Shown in pieces: positions 8,375 through 17,060 of a stretch of DNA of 45,449 nt. The stretch covers positions 1-45,449 of the forward strand of contig NZ_BPQX01000044.1 in NCBI RefSeq assembly GCF_022179525.1. The letters run 5' to 3'. A program made the translations under genes and the position numbers. A model generated the notes under the pieces. The model ran no database searches, had not been told where the DNA came from, and saw only the letters and a list, made by a program, of their open reading frames with translations. Position 1 is the stretch's first letter; each line of letters begins with the position of its first letter. This DNA is from Methylobacterium persicinum. Its GTDB lineage: Bacteria > Pseudomonadota > Alphaproteobacteria > Rhizobiales > Beijerinckiaceae.

Positions 8375-11272
8375 TTACTCGCCGGTGAGGGCGGCCTTCG
8401 TCCGCGACCACCATCCCGCCCGCTTCGGGCGGGTCGGGTCGGAGGGCGGCGTCAGGACGACCGCAACCGGTTCGGCCGGCGGCTCGCTGGGTGCCGGGGC
8501 GGCCTCGACCGTCTCGGCCACTTCTTCGGCGGTCACGGGTTGCTCAGGAACGGGCTCGGCAACCTGGACTCGCTCCGGCGCTTCGATGGTGTCGAGGACC
8601 TGCGCGGTGACGGGCTCCTCCGCGGGGAGGGCGGCGGCCGCCTCTTCGCTCGCCGGAGCGGGGGCCATACCCGTCTCGTCGGCGGAGGCATCCTCGCCCT
8701 GGAACTCGTCGTCACGCTGGCCGGTCCGCTCCGTGCGACCCCGGCCACCGCGGCGACCGCGGCGGCGGCGACGGCCCCTGTCGCCGTTGCCGTTGGCACC
8801 ATCGTCGCCTTCGCCGGCGGGGGCGGCCTCGACGGCCTCGCCCCCATCGTCCTCTGCCTCGGCAGCCGTGGACTCGGCGGCGTCGTCCTCGGCTTCCTCC
8901 TCGCCCTCGTCGGAGGCGGCGTCACGGGCCTCCCCGCCCTCGGAGCGACCACCCCGGCGGCGGCGGCGGCGACGGCGGCGCTTGTTCTCGCCGTCCTCCC
9001 GGCTCTCCTCGCCTCCGTTGGCGTCCACGGCCTCTGTGGCCTCCGCGGTCTCGGCCTCCTCGTCCTCGCCCTCGTCGTCGAATTCCATGGCGGGGGAGAC
9101 GGCGGTGGCGCGCACCCCGGTGACCGGACCTTCGGCCCGCTGGGCGGGCTCACCCCGGTCGAGCTGGAAGGCCGAGGTCGCCGGCAGACGCTCGTCGGCG
9201 GCGATGGTCACCGTCACGCCGAAGCGCATCTCGATCTCGTGCAGATGCGCCCGCTTCTGGTTGAGGATGTAGAGGGCGACCTCGGTGCGGGTGCGCAGGA
9301 CGAGGTTGTGGCTCGCCGACTTGAGCAGCGCCTCCTCGATGGAGCGCAGGATGTGCAGGGCCACGGACGCGGTCGCCCGCACGAAGCCAGAGCCGCCGCA
9401 ATGCGGGCAGGGGATCGAGGAGGATTCGAGCAAGCCGGTGCGGATGCGCTGGCGGCTCATTTCCATGAGGCCGAACGGCGAGATCCGGCCCACCTGGATG
9501 CGGGCGCGGTCGTTCTTCAGGCAGTCGTTGAGCTTCTTCTCGACGGCGCGGTTATTCCGCTTCTCCTCCATGTCGATGAAGTCGATGACGATCAGGCCGG
9601 CGAGATCCCGCAGGCGCAGCTGCCGGGCGACTTCCTCGGCGGCCTCCAGGTTCGTTTTGAGGGCGGTGTCCTCGATGTCGTGCTCGCGGGTGGCGCGGCC
9701 GGAGTTCACGTCGATGGAGACCAGGGCCTCGGTCGGGTTGATGACGAGGTAGCCCCCCGACTTCAGGGAGACATGGGTCGAGAACATCGCGTCGAGCTGC
9801 GCTTCGACACCGTAACGGGCGAAGACCGGGGTGGTGTCGCGGTAGGGCTTCACGACCTTCACTTGGTCGGGCATCAGCATGCGCATGAAGTCCTTGGCCT
9901 CGCGGTAGGCGTCCTCGCCCGCCACGAGCACCTCGTCCAAGTCCTTGTTGTAGAGGTCGCGGATCGCCCGCTTGATGAGCGAGCCCTCCTCGTAGACCAG
10001 GGACGGGGCGATGGAGGTGAGGGTCAGCTCCCGCACCGATTCCCACAGCCGCATGAGGTACTCGAAGTCCCGGGCGATCTCCGGCTTGGAGCGCGAGGCG
10101 CCGGCCGTGCGCAGGATGACGCCCATCCCCTCCGGCACGTCCAAGTCGGCCACGACCTCCTTCAGCCGCTTCCGGTCCGCCGCCGAGGTGATCTTGCGGG
10201 AAATGCCGCCGCCGCGCCCGGTATTGGGCATCAGCACGGAATAGCGTCCGGCGAGGGACAGGTAGGTCGTCAGGGCCGCGCCCTTGGTCCCGCGCTCCTC
10301 CTTGACCACCTGAACGAGGATGATCTGGCGGCGCTTGATGACTTCCTGAATCTTGTAGTGGCGGCGGGGAGCGCGGGGACGCTCCGGGATCTCGGCCAGG
10401 GCGTCGCCGTTGCCGCCGACCTGGGCGATCTTCGGCTCGGCGTCGGGATCGTCGGAATCCTCTTCGCCGTCGTCCTCCTCGTCGTCGTCCTCGTCCTCGT
10501 CGCCTTCCTCGTCGTCCTCGTCCTCGTCTTCGTCGTCCTCATCCTCGGCGGCATCGGCCTCGTCGGACTCGGCCTCGTCGGCATCCAGCGGGGCGGCCTC
10601 ATCCGACCGGGCCAGCGGCTCGGCGACCGCCGTAAGTTCCTCCGTCCCGGCGATCACCGCCTCGGGGGGCACCTCGGAATCGAGTTCGGTGGAGGCGGAG
10701 ACGGCACCGCCGGGCGCAGGCTCCCCGTCCGACCGGGGCTCAACCTCAACCTCGCCGGCCTCGACCTCATGCCCCTCGGTGGCGAGTTCCTCGCGCACGG
10801 CCTCGGCGTTGTCCGCCAGGGTGTCCGGGAGATCCGTGGTGAGGAACTCCTCGCCCTCGATCGGCGTCGCGGCGCCGTCGGCGCTCACGATGTCGTCGCG
10901 GCGGGAGCGGGCCTCGGCCCGGCGGCCGCGGGACCGGCGGGGCGAGCGGCGGCGGCGCTCCTCGCGCTCGCGGTACTCCTCGGCCTCCCGGGCCTCTTCT
11001 TCCAGGAGGGCCTGACGATCGGCCAGGGGGATCTGGTAGTAGTCGGGATGAATCTCGTTGAAGGCCAGGAAGCCGTGGCGGTTGCCGCCGTACTCCACGA
11101 AGGCGGCCTGGAGCGAGGGCTCCACCCGCGTGACCTTGGCGAGATAGATGTTGCCGCGCAGCTGCCTGCGGCTGGCGGATTCGAAGTCGAACTCTTCGAC
11201 CTTACTTCCTTGGACCGTGACGACCCGGGTCTCTTCCGGGTGCATCGCGTCGATGAGCATCTTGTTGGCCAT
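8375..11272 (-). CDS. rne: Ribonuclease E/G family endoribonuclease
   Basis: A 965-residue RNase E, the main mRNA-decay and rRNA/tRNA-processing endonuclease and degradosome scaffold. The S1 domain begins at about residue 37 (RGNIYLAKVTRVEPSLQAAF) and is interrupted by roughly 220 residues of charged low-complexity sequence, with a basic RRRRSPRRSRGRR patch and then a long Asp/Glu run encoded near 10440-10600. The S1 fold resumes at YKIQEVIKRRQ. Catalytic acidic residues sit in VSIDVNSGRAT and VIDFIDME, and the zinc-link is CPHCGGSG. The C-terminal third is disordered, with arginine-rich islands, and ends RPKRAGWWSRTKAAL. The ATG at 11272 (MANKMLIDAM) matches the family start; an upstream extension is implausible. 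Confidence 0.96.
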   Translation of the reverse strand: MANKMLIDAMHPEETRVVTVQGSKVEEFDFESASRRQLRGNIYLAKVTRVEPSLQAAFVEYGGNRHGFLAFNEIHPDYYQIPLADRQALLEEEAREAEEYREREERRRRSPRRSRGRRAEARSRRDDIVSADGAATPIEGEEFLTTDLPDTLADNAEAVREELATEGHEVEAGEVEVEPRSDGEPAPGGAVSASTELDSEVPPEAVIAGTEELTAVAEPLARSDEAAPLDADEAESDEADAAEDEDDEDEDEDDEEGDEDEDDDEEDDGEEDSDDPDAEPKIAQVGGNGDALAEIPERPRAPRRHYKIQEVIKRRQIILVQVVKEERGTKGAALTTYLSLAGRYSVLMPNTGRGGGISRKITSAADRKRLKEVVADLDVPEGMGVILRTAGASRSKPEIARDFEYLMRLWESVRELTLTSIAPSLVYEEGSLIKRAIRDLYNKDLDEVLVAGEDAYREAKDFMRMLMPDQVKVVKPYRDTTPVFARYGVEAQLDAMFSTHVSLKSGGYLVINPTEALVSIDVNSGRATREHDIEDTALKTNLEAAEEVARQLRLRDLAGLIVIDFIDMEEKRNNRAVEKKLNDCLKNDRARIQVGRISPFGLMEMSRQRIRTGLLESSSIPCPHCGGSGFVRATASVALHILRSIEEALLKSASHNLVLRTRTEVALYILNQKRAHLHEIEMRFGVTVTIAADERLPATSAFQLDRGEPAQRAEGPVTGVRATAVSPAMEFDDEGEDEEAETAEATEAVDANGGEESREDGENKRRRRRRRRRGGRSEGGEARDAASDEGEEEAEDDAAESTAAEAEDDGGEAVEAAPAGEGDDGANGNGDRGRRRRRGRRGGRGRTERTGQRDDEFQGEDASADETGMAPAPASEEAAAALPAEEPVTAQVLDTIEAPERVQVAEPVPEQPVTAEEVAETVEAAPAPSEPPAEPVAVVLTPPSDPTRPKRAGWWSRTKAALTGE

Positions 11273-11833
11273 GACGAACTCTCGGCATGGCGGCCGACGT
11301 CGCGCTCCGTGCCCGGAGCCCCGGCGGCCCCTCGCCCGAGCGGGAAACCGCCGGGCGCAGGGCCGGCCTCGTCGCCGAGGCCGCGGGGAGGTGGGGTGGG
11401 ATTGTGCCGTCAACCGCCTTATGGCGCCCTGGGCGCCTGGGGTTGAAAATGGCCGGGTGGATGAAGGAAACGGCGCGGCGCGTCATGCGTGCGCGCGGGG
11501 CACGAGCAGCGGCAAGCGGTGCTGTGCGTCCCTCCATCTTCTCCCGACCTCGCGAAAGCATCTCGGCACGTCCCGTGAGGGCCGGCCGTGAATTCCTGTG
11601 CGGCGGAAACCGCCGCGTCGTCCGACACCTGTCCGGTCGGGTGATAGGGTCCGCCATCGCCGAGCGGGCGAAAAGCCCACCGTGACGACGCGCCCGTCTT
11701 CTCGCTTCTCAGCAGAATTCGGCCGCGTCCGCGGGCCGCATTGGCGACCGGCGGGACCGGAAGGGGTCCTTACCATTACAAACCGTGGCGGCGGTTTGGC
11801 AAGGGGCGCCTGCGTGAACAGGTCACATGAATG
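11273..11833. other. Long 5' region of rne
   Basis: 561 bases lie between the rne start and the end of glcF, both read on the minus strand, with no convincing gene. RNase E genes often have long 5' leaders through which the enzyme controls its own mRNA, and this stretch fits that role. Within it is a GGCGCCC/GGGCGCC inverted repeat (11423-11437). The only promoter-like pair seen lies near the glcF end (11773-11802). Confidence 0.45.
11773..11802 (-). promoter_or_regulatory. Candidate sigma-70-type promoter for rne
   Basis: On the minus strand TTGCCA (11802-11797) and TAATGG (11778-11773) are separated by 18 nt. This is a fair match to the housekeeping consensus and would give a leader of about 490 nt. 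No experimental support. Confidence 0.3.
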
Positions 11834-13180
11834 TCATTCGGCCGCCGCGAGGCGGGGCCGGACGGCATCCAGCGCGGCGGGCTTCGGACCGCCGGTCGCC
11901 CAATCGAGGAGTTCCACCGTGTGAACGATCGGGATGGCGGTGCCCTTCCCGATCTGCGTGGCGCAACCGATGTTGCCGGTGGCGATCACGTCGGGCCGGA
12001 TGCGCTCGATGTTGCCGACCTTGCGGGCGCGCAGCTTCTCGGCGATCTCCGGCTGGAGGATGTTGTAGGTCCCTGCCGAGCCGCAGCAGATGTGGCCCTC
12101 CGGCACCTCCTTCACCGTGAAGCCGGCCTTCGTCAGCAGGGCCTTCGGCTCGGTGCGGATGCCCTGGCCGTGCTGCATCGAGCAGGCTGAATGGTAGGCG
12201 ACGACGAGGTCGCTCTCCACCACCGGCGCCGTCAAGGGCAGGGTGGCGACGAACTCCGTCACGTCCTTGGCGAGGCCCGAGACCCGGGCTGCCTTCTCGG
12301 CATAGGCCGGGTCGTCCCGGAACATGAAGCCGTAATCCTTGATCGTCGTGCCGCAGCCCGAGGCGGTCACGAGGATCGCGTCGAGCCCCTTGGCGATCTC
12401 GGCGTCCCAGGCGTCGATCGCCTGCTTCGCATGGGCGTGGGCGGCATCTTCCTTGCCCATGTGGTGGGTCAGCGCCCCGCAGCATCCCTCCTGGGCATGC
12501 ACCACCTCGACGCCGTGGCGGTTGAGGAGGCGGATCGCCGCCTCGTTGAAGTCCGGCCGGAGCACGCTCTGCGCGCAGCCGCGCAACAAGGCGACACGCT
12601 TGGCCGCCCTCCCGCCCTGGGGCGGGAAGGTGCCGGGCCGGTTCGTCGGGTTGCGCGCCGGCATCGCCGCGGGGGCGAGGTCGAGCATCGCGGCGAGGCG
12701 GTTGCCGACCTGCGGCAGGCGGCCGACCAAGCCCTTGAGCGGCTGCCCGAGCCTGGCCGCCCGCAGGGCGAGGCGGAACCGCGCCGGATAGGGTAGGACG
12801 AGGGCGAGGATCGCCCGCAGGACCTTGTCCCCGAAGGGGCGCGGATAGGTCTTCTCGATATGCGCCCGGGCGTGATCCACGAGGTGCATGTAGTGGACGC
12901 CCGATGGGCAGGTCGTCATGCAGGACAGGCAGGAGAGGCAGCGGTCCACATGGCGCACCACCTCCGGGCTCGCCGGCTTGCCGCCCTCCAGCATATCCTT
13001 GATCAGGTAGATCCGCCCCCTCGGGGAATCGAGCTCGTCACCGAGCAGCAGGTAGGTCGGGCAGGTGGCGGTGCAGAAGCCGCAATGCACGCAGGTCCGC
13101 AGGATCTTCTCGGACGCCGCCATGGCGGGGTCGGCGAGCTGGGCGAGGGTGAAATTGGTCTGCACGGTCTGATCCTGCAT
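11834..13180 (-). CDS. glcF: Glycolate oxidase iron-sulfur subunit
   Basis: A 448-residue iron-sulfur protein of the GlcDEF complex, which oxidises glycolate to glyoxylate at the membrane and passes electrons to the respiratory chain. Two [4Fe-4S] motifs are visible: C30-x2-C33-x2-C36-x3-C40-P and C81-x2-C84-x2-C87-x3-C91-P. Two CCG motifs follow in the C-terminal half (GCCGALTHH and ICCGSAGTYN). The ATG at 13180 lies 31 nt after the glcE stop, so the two genes are one operon. Its ribosome binding site lies in a palindrome (13186-13203). The catalytic GlcD subunit is not encoded in this window. Confidence 0.95.
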   Translation of the reverse strand: MQDQTVQTNFTLAQLADPAMAASEKILRTCVHCGFCTATCPTYLLLGDELDSPRGRIYLIKDMLEGGKPASPEVVRHVDRCLSCLSCMTTCPSGVHYMHLVDHARAHIEKTYPRPFGDKVLRAILALVLPYPARFRLALRAARLGQPLKGLVGRLPQVGNRLAAMLDLAPAAMPARNPTNRPGTFPPQGGRAAKRVALLRGCAQSVLRPDFNEAAIRLLNRHGVEVVHAQEGCCGALTHHMGKEDAAHAHAKQAIDAWDAEIAKGLDAILVTASGCGTTIKDYGFMFRDDPAYAEKAARVSGLAKDVTEFVATLPLTAPVVESDLVVAYHSACSMQHGQGIRTEPKALLTKAGFTVKEVPEGHICCGSAGTYNILQPEIAEKLRARKVGNIERIRPDVIATGNIGCATQIGKGTAIPIVHTVELLDWATGGPKPAALDAVRPRLAAAE

Positions 13181-13185
13181 CCTCT

Positions 13186-13203
13186 CCTCCCCGGGCGGGG
13201 AGG
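13186..13203. promoter_or_regulatory. C-type hairpin containing the glcF ribosome binding site
   Basis: CCTCCCC (13186-13192) and GGGGAGG (13197-13203) are perfect arms with a 4-nt loop, filling most of the glcE-glcF gap. On the minus strand the 3' arm reads GGGGAGG, and AGAGG then leads into the ATG, so the stem covers part of the Shine-Dalgarno sequence. Confidence 0.5.
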
Positions 13204-13211
13204 GGACAAAC

Positions 13212-14399
13212 TCAAACGCCCGCGTACATCCGGCCGGGGTTGAAGATCGCGGCCGGGTCGTGGGCGGCCTTGATTCCCACGGTGACCCGCATCAGCGGCT
13301 CGGCCAGGGGCTCGAAGACCGGCACCGCCGCGCGCACGGCATCGGGCGCCCGGACCAGGGTCGCGTGCCCGCCCGCAGCCCGGACGGCGGCGCGGATCGC
13401 CTCCGCACCGGCATCGCCCTCGGCGGAGATGGCGAGCCAGACGAGGCCGCCGCCCCAATCGTAGAACCACCGCGCCTCGCGCCGGGCCGCGATGGCGGCC
13501 GTGACAGACGGGCCCCGCGACGGGGCCGTCGAGATCCGCCACAGGGCGTCGGTGCGGGGCTCGGCCAGGGGCGCCGCGTCGCGCACGCTTCGCCAGAGGG
13601 CGGTTCCTCCTTCGCCGTCGGTCACCTCAGCGGACCCGAACCGCTTGAGTACACGGCGAAGCTCGCCGAGGCGGTACTCGACGGCATCCGAAAAACCCTC
13701 GATCCGTAGAAGGGTGCGCGCCTCGGGGGCGCCCCGCCCGGCGGGAAGGTGCGCCGCGCCGGTGGGCTCGAAGGGCGAGCCCAGGGCGGCGGCGAGGGCC
13801 TCGATCGCCCTCGCATCGTCCAGGCCGGAGAAGACCAGCGTCGCCACCCGCTCGTTCACCGGAAGGACCTTGAAGGTCACCTCCGTGAGCAGCCCAAGGG
13901 TGCCGTGGGCGCCGGCCATCAGCTTCACGAGGTCGAGGCCGGTGACGTTCTTCATCACCCGCCCGCCCGACTTGATCGCCTCGCCCCGGCCGTTGACGAA
14001 GCGTACGCCGATCAGGCTGTCGCGGGCGGCACCGGCATTGATGCGGCGGGGCCCGGAATTGTTGATCGCCGCCACGGCGCCGATCGTCGGCTCACCCGCC
14101 GTGCCGAAGAGGCCCCGGTAATCCATTGGCTCGAAGGGCAGCATCTGGTTGCGCGAGGCGAGAAGCGCCTCGACCTCCGCGAGGGGCGTCCCGGCGCGGG
14201 CACCGATCACCATCTCGGCGGGCTCGTAGAGTGTGATGCCCGTCAGCTTCCCGGCCGATAGGCTCGCCTCGTCCTGGGCTGGACGGCCGAGGCCTGCCTT
14301 GGTGCCCCCGCCGACGATCCGCAGGCGCTCCGCCCGGCCGGACGCCGCGCGCACGCGCTCGCATGCCTCCGCCTCTGTCTCGGGCTCGCTGCCGCCCAT
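13212..14399 (-). CDS. glcE: Glycolate oxidase FAD-binding subunit GlcE
   Basis: A 395-residue flavoprotein of the GlcE family (FAD-binding PCMH fold), partner of GlcD and GlcF. Recognisable stretches are RIVGGGTKAGLGRP near residue 28, GEPTIGAVAAINNSGPRR near 103 and NVTGLDLVKLMAGAHGTLG near 152, all FAD-site elements. The ATG at 14399 (MGGSEPETE) is preceded by CAGGAG at good spacing and is preferred over an ATG 42 nt upstream. It is first in a two-gene operon with glcF. In many bacteria the order is glcD-glcE-glcF; here glcD is missing upstream. Confidence 0.92.
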   Translation of the reverse strand: MGGSEPETEAEACERVRAASGRAERLRIVGGGTKAGLGRPAQDEASLSAGKLTGITLYEPAEMVIGARAGTPLAEVEALLASRNQMLPFEPMDYRGLFGTAGEPTIGAVAAINNSGPRRINAGAARDSLIGVRFVNGRGEAIKSGGRVMKNVTGLDLVKLMAGAHGTLGLLTEVTFKVLPVNERVATLVFSGLDDARAIEALAAALGSPFEPTGAAHLPAGRGAPEARTLLRIEGFSDAVEYRLGELRRVLKRFGSAEVTDGEGGTALWRSVRDAAPLAEPRTDALWRISTAPSRGPSVTAAIAARREARWFYDWGGGLVWLAISAEGDAGAEAIRAAVRAAGGHATLVRAPDAVRAAVPVFEPLAEPLMRVTVGIKAAHDPAAIFNPGRMYAGV

Positions 14400-14633
14400 C
14401 GTCTCCTGCCCCACTCGTTTCTTTGGATCCGGTCCAGACAAGGGGTGTCGCCGGAACCGGTGGCGGTTTCAAGCGGGGCATCCGGCCGCGACTGTCAGCC
14501 GGCGGATTTTCTCCCATGCCCTGCTTTCGGCCCGCGGCGACCGGTCCCCGCCCGCACGGATGGACGGCCGGCTGCCTGCAGGCGCATAAGGAAAGCCGGC
14601 GACGTCTCAGGTGCCCCCGGACGGATCGAACCG

Positions 14634-14867
14634 TTGGATAAGATCGCAGCCAGTATCGCTCAGATCGCGGCCGAGGCTCTGCTGAAGGCGGGGGCGGATG
14701 CCCGTGCCGGCGCCGACCTGCCGGCCCCGGTCATGGACGGCCTCCGGGCCTGGATCGCCGACCAGCCCGAGCCCCGGCCGTCTGTGTCGGAGGCCGTGCG
14801 CCTGGGGATCGGCGAATGGCTGTCCGGGAAGGGCTACCTCCCCGCCGCCGTGCCGTCGCGGGACTGA
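14634..14867 (+). CDS. Small ribbon-helix-helix-like protein
   Basis: A 77-residue protein if started at the TTG at 14634 (LDKIAASIAQ). The segment LPAPVMDGLRAWIADQPEPR followed by PSVSEAVRLGIGEWLSGKG resembles the strand-helix-helix pattern of small ribbon-helix-helix DNA-binding or antitoxin-like proteins (L-x-x-x-x-x-x-L-x-x-W-I-x-x-Q-P-x-P-R-P-S-x-x-E-A-x-R). The same frame extends upstream to 14445, but that part is Pro/Arg-rich and looks non-coding. No toxin gene is adjacent. Divergent from glcE. Start and function are uncertain. Confidence 0.55.
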   Translation: MDKIAASIAQIAAEALLKAGADARAGADLPAPVMDGLRAWIADQPEPRPSVSEAVRLGIGEWLSGKGYLPAAVPSRD

Positions 14868-14870
14868 CGC

Positions 14871-14896
14871 GCCTTCGCTTTGCTCGCCATGACGGA
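14871..14896. repeat. Family B repeat, right half only
   Basis: CTTCGCTTTGCTCGCCATGACGG matches the right arm of the full copies at 18684-18777 and 29529-29621. The left arm is missing. It sits between the converging ribbon-helix-helix-like gene and the TetR gene. Confidence 0.6.
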
Positions 14897-14932
14897 GAGG
14901 CCGTGACGGGACGGGCGTCGCCTGGCCCCATC

Positions 14933-15577
14933 CTATCCGTACCGGGCGAGGAACAGGGCGACCGCCTCATCGACCCGGGTGTCCATCTCCTGCGCGCTGA
15001 GCGGGCGTTCGGGCGGGCGCAGGAGGTTGATCAGCGTCTGATTGCCGAGGATGGCGCCGATGTAGAGTGAGGCCGCCAGGGCCGGATCCCTCCCCTGGAA
15101 TTCGCCGCGGCCTTTCGCCGCCTCGAGGGCATTGGTCAGGAGCCGGGTGGTCCGTTCGGGGCCCGCCGTGAACAGGGCGATGCCGAGCGCCGGATTGCGG
15201 ACCGTTTCGGTGACGACGATACGAAGGAGGGGGATGACCTCCGGCCCGGCCATCGCTTCAAGGAGATTGCGGCCCAATTCCCTGAGCACCACCGCGATAC
15301 TCTCCCCCCGCTCGAAGCTCGCATCGAGGGCAACCCTCAGCGTCTCCGTCCGGGCGACGACGATCTCGATCAGCAGGTCGTCCTTGCTGTTGAAATGCCG
15401 GTACAGCGTCTCCTTCGACGCGCCGGCCTCCTCGGCCACGCGCTGCATCGTCGTCTCGGCGAAGCCGTGGCTGAGCAGCACCCGCTCGGCGACGGCAAGG
15501 ATCTCGCGACGGCGGCGTTGCCCCCTCGGCACAGGGCCGCATCTGCGCCTTTGGGTTGTGTCGTCAGAGATTGACAT
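14933..15577 (-). CDS. TetR/AcrR family transcriptional regulator
   Basis: A 214-residue regulator with an N-terminal TetR DNA-binding domain (about 20-66): ILAVAERVLLSHGFAETTMQ, then RVAEEAGASKETLYRHFNSKDDL, the classic helix-turn-helix with the YRHFNSK recognition end. The C-terminal ligand domain resembles AcrR-type repressors. The ATG at 15577 (MSISDDTTQ) gives the usual length; the upstream extension is rejected. It is divergent from the emrA-like gene across 127 bp containing an inverted repeat (15599-15620), so it most likely represses the efflux operon and itself until a pump substrate binds. Confidence 0.9.
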   Translation of the reverse strand: MSISDDTTQRRRCGPVPRGQRRRREILAVAERVLLSHGFAETTMQRVAEEAGASKETLYRHFNSKDDLLIEIVVARTETLRVALDASFERGESIAVVLRELGRNLLEAMAGPEVIPLLRIVVTETVRNPALGIALFTAGPERTTRLLTNALEAAKGRGEFQGRDPALAASLYIGAILGNQTLINLLRPPERPLSAQEMDTRVDEAVALFLARYG

Positions 15578-15598
15578 ATGAGGAGTTGCCCGCCTTAT

Positions 15599-15620
15599 AA
15601 GCGTACCTAACGGTTCGCTT
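15599..15620. promoter_or_regulatory. Putative TetR operator between regulator and efflux operon
   Basis: AAGCGTACC and GGTTCGCTT are 9-bp inverted arms with one mismatch and a 4-nt spacer (TAAC), a size and position typical of AcrR/TetR operators. A minus-strand TATAAG (15599-15594) overlaps its edge, so binding would cover the regulator's own -10 region. Confidence 0.55.
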
Positions 15621-15704
15621 GTGCCGGGGCAATTGCGGCCCGCCCGGTGACCCGTTTCCGCCGCGGGCCTCTTCGGGCCCGGGCCCAGGATCGAGCAGCC
15701 AAGA

Positions 15705-17060
15705 ATGCGAGACATCGACGACGACGCGTTCGGGCACCGGCCGAGCCGCGGCCGCTCGGGCCATCGGCGTCGGGACTATCTCGATGTCGGCGGCAGCCGG
15801 GACGATGACGACCGGTTCGACGACGCCGACGAGGGTCGTGAATCCAGGGAGCGCGACGACACCGACCGTTCCCGCTCCGACGGGAAGCGGTCCCCGGAAG
15901 GGCGAAACGGCGGCTCGCCGCAGGCCAAGGACGGCAGCGACAAGCAGGCCGACGGGGACGCGGATTCGAAGAAGCAGAAAGACCAGGGCGACAAGGACGA
16001 GGCCGAAGGGCAGCAGCGTCGCAAGAAGCGGCGCCCGCTGGTGCTCGGCATCGCCGCGGTGGTCATCCTGCTGCTCGTCGGCGGCGGCATCTATTACTGG
16101 CTTTCGACCCGCGGGAAGGCCACGACGGACGACGCCTATACGGACGGCAACATCGTCACCATCGCACCGCAGGTCTCTGGGCAGGTCGTGACCCTCGACG
16201 TCACGGACAACCAGTTCGTCCATAAGGGCGATCCGCTGTTCCACATCGACGCCCGGCAATACGTGTTCAGCCAGGAACAGGCCCAGGGCCAGCTCGATAC
16301 CACCAAAGCCCAGGCGTCGAGCCAGCGGCTCGGGGTCGAGATCGCCAGGAAGAACTTCCCCGCCGCCCTCGAGCTGGCGAAGGCGAACCTCGATTCGGCC
16401 AAGTCGAACCTGCAGCTCCAGCAGGCGAACTACGACCGGCAGAAGAGCCTGCCGAAGCTCGCCACCACCCAGCAGGAGGTCGACACCACCGCGTCCAACC
16501 TCGCCCAGGCGAAGGCGCAGGTGGAGCAGGCTCAGGCCCGGGTGATCCAGGCCGAGCCGGTGAAGCAGAATATCGGCCAGTCCGAGGACCAGTTAAGCCA
16601 GATCGAGGGCCAGATCGAGCAGGCGCAAGGGCGCCTCGACCAAGCCAAGCTCAACGTCGAGTGGTCGGTGGTCCGCGCGCCCCAGGACGGCTGGGTGACG
16701 CGCCGCAACGTCAACGCCGGTAATTACATTTCCGCCGGCCAGCAGGTGATGTCCCTCGTGACGACCGACGTCTGGGTGACGGCGAACTACAAGGAGACCG
16801 AACTGAACGGGATGCACCCCGGGCAGAAGGTGACGATCACCGTCGACGCCTACCCGGACCTCGACCTCCACGGCCACGTGGACTCGATCCAGCGGGGATC
16901 CGGCTCGAAATTCTCCGCATTCCCGGCCGAGAACGCCACGGGCAACTTCATCAAGATCGTGCAGCGGGTGCCGGTGAAGATCGTGATCGATTCCGGGCTC
17001 AAGCCCGATGAGCCGCTGCCGCTCGGCATCAGCGTGGAGCCGACGGTGATGCTCAAGTGA
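15705..17060 (+). CDS. HlyD/EmrA family membrane fusion protein with long charged N-terminal extension
   Basis: A 451-residue periplasmic adaptor of an MFS tripartite efflux pump. One transmembrane helix (about 111-132) follows 110 residues of Asp/Arg/Lys-rich, probably disordered cytoplasmic sequence; usual EmrA proteins have about 20-30 residues there. After the helix come DDAYTDGNIVTIAPQVSGQV (barrel-sandwich start), a long coiled coil (about 205-320) and the second lipoyl half with VRAPQDGWVTRRNVNAGNYI. No other methionine is available between residue 1 and the helix. Its stop overlaps the next start (GTGA), so it is co-translated with the pump. Confidence 0.93.
   Translation: MRDIDDDAFGHRPSRGRSGHRRRDYLDVGGSRDDDDRFDDADEGRESRERDDTDRSRSDGKRSPEGRNGGSPQAKDGSDKQADGDADSKKQKDQGDKDEAEGQQRRKKRRPLVLGIAAVVILLLVGGGIYYWLSTRGKATTDDAYTDGNIVTIAPQVSGQVVTLDVTDNQFVHKGDPLFHIDARQYVFSQEQAQGQLDTTKAQASSQRLGVEIARKNFPAALELAKANLDSAKSNLQLQQANYDRQKSLPKLATTQQEVDTTASNLAQAKAQVEQAQARVIQAEPVKQNIGQSEDQLSQIEGQIEQAQGRLDQAKLNVEWSVVRAPQDGWVTRRNVNAGNYISAGQQVMSLVTTDVWVTANYKETELNGMHPGQKVTITVDAYPDLDLHGHVDSIQRGSGSKFSAFPAENATGNFIKIVQRVPVKIVIDSGLKPDEPLPLGISVEPTVMLK

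Noticed and set aside
8333-11446. Very long plus-strand open frame (over 1000 codons) opposite RNase E
   Set aside because: It is the antisense shadow of rne. The GC-rich codon pattern keeps the opposite frame open, and the protein is low-complexity with no domain.
14634-14867. Small ribbon-helix-helix-like protein as an antitoxin
   Set aside because: No toxin-like gene lies next to it, so a toxin-antitoxin pair is not supported.
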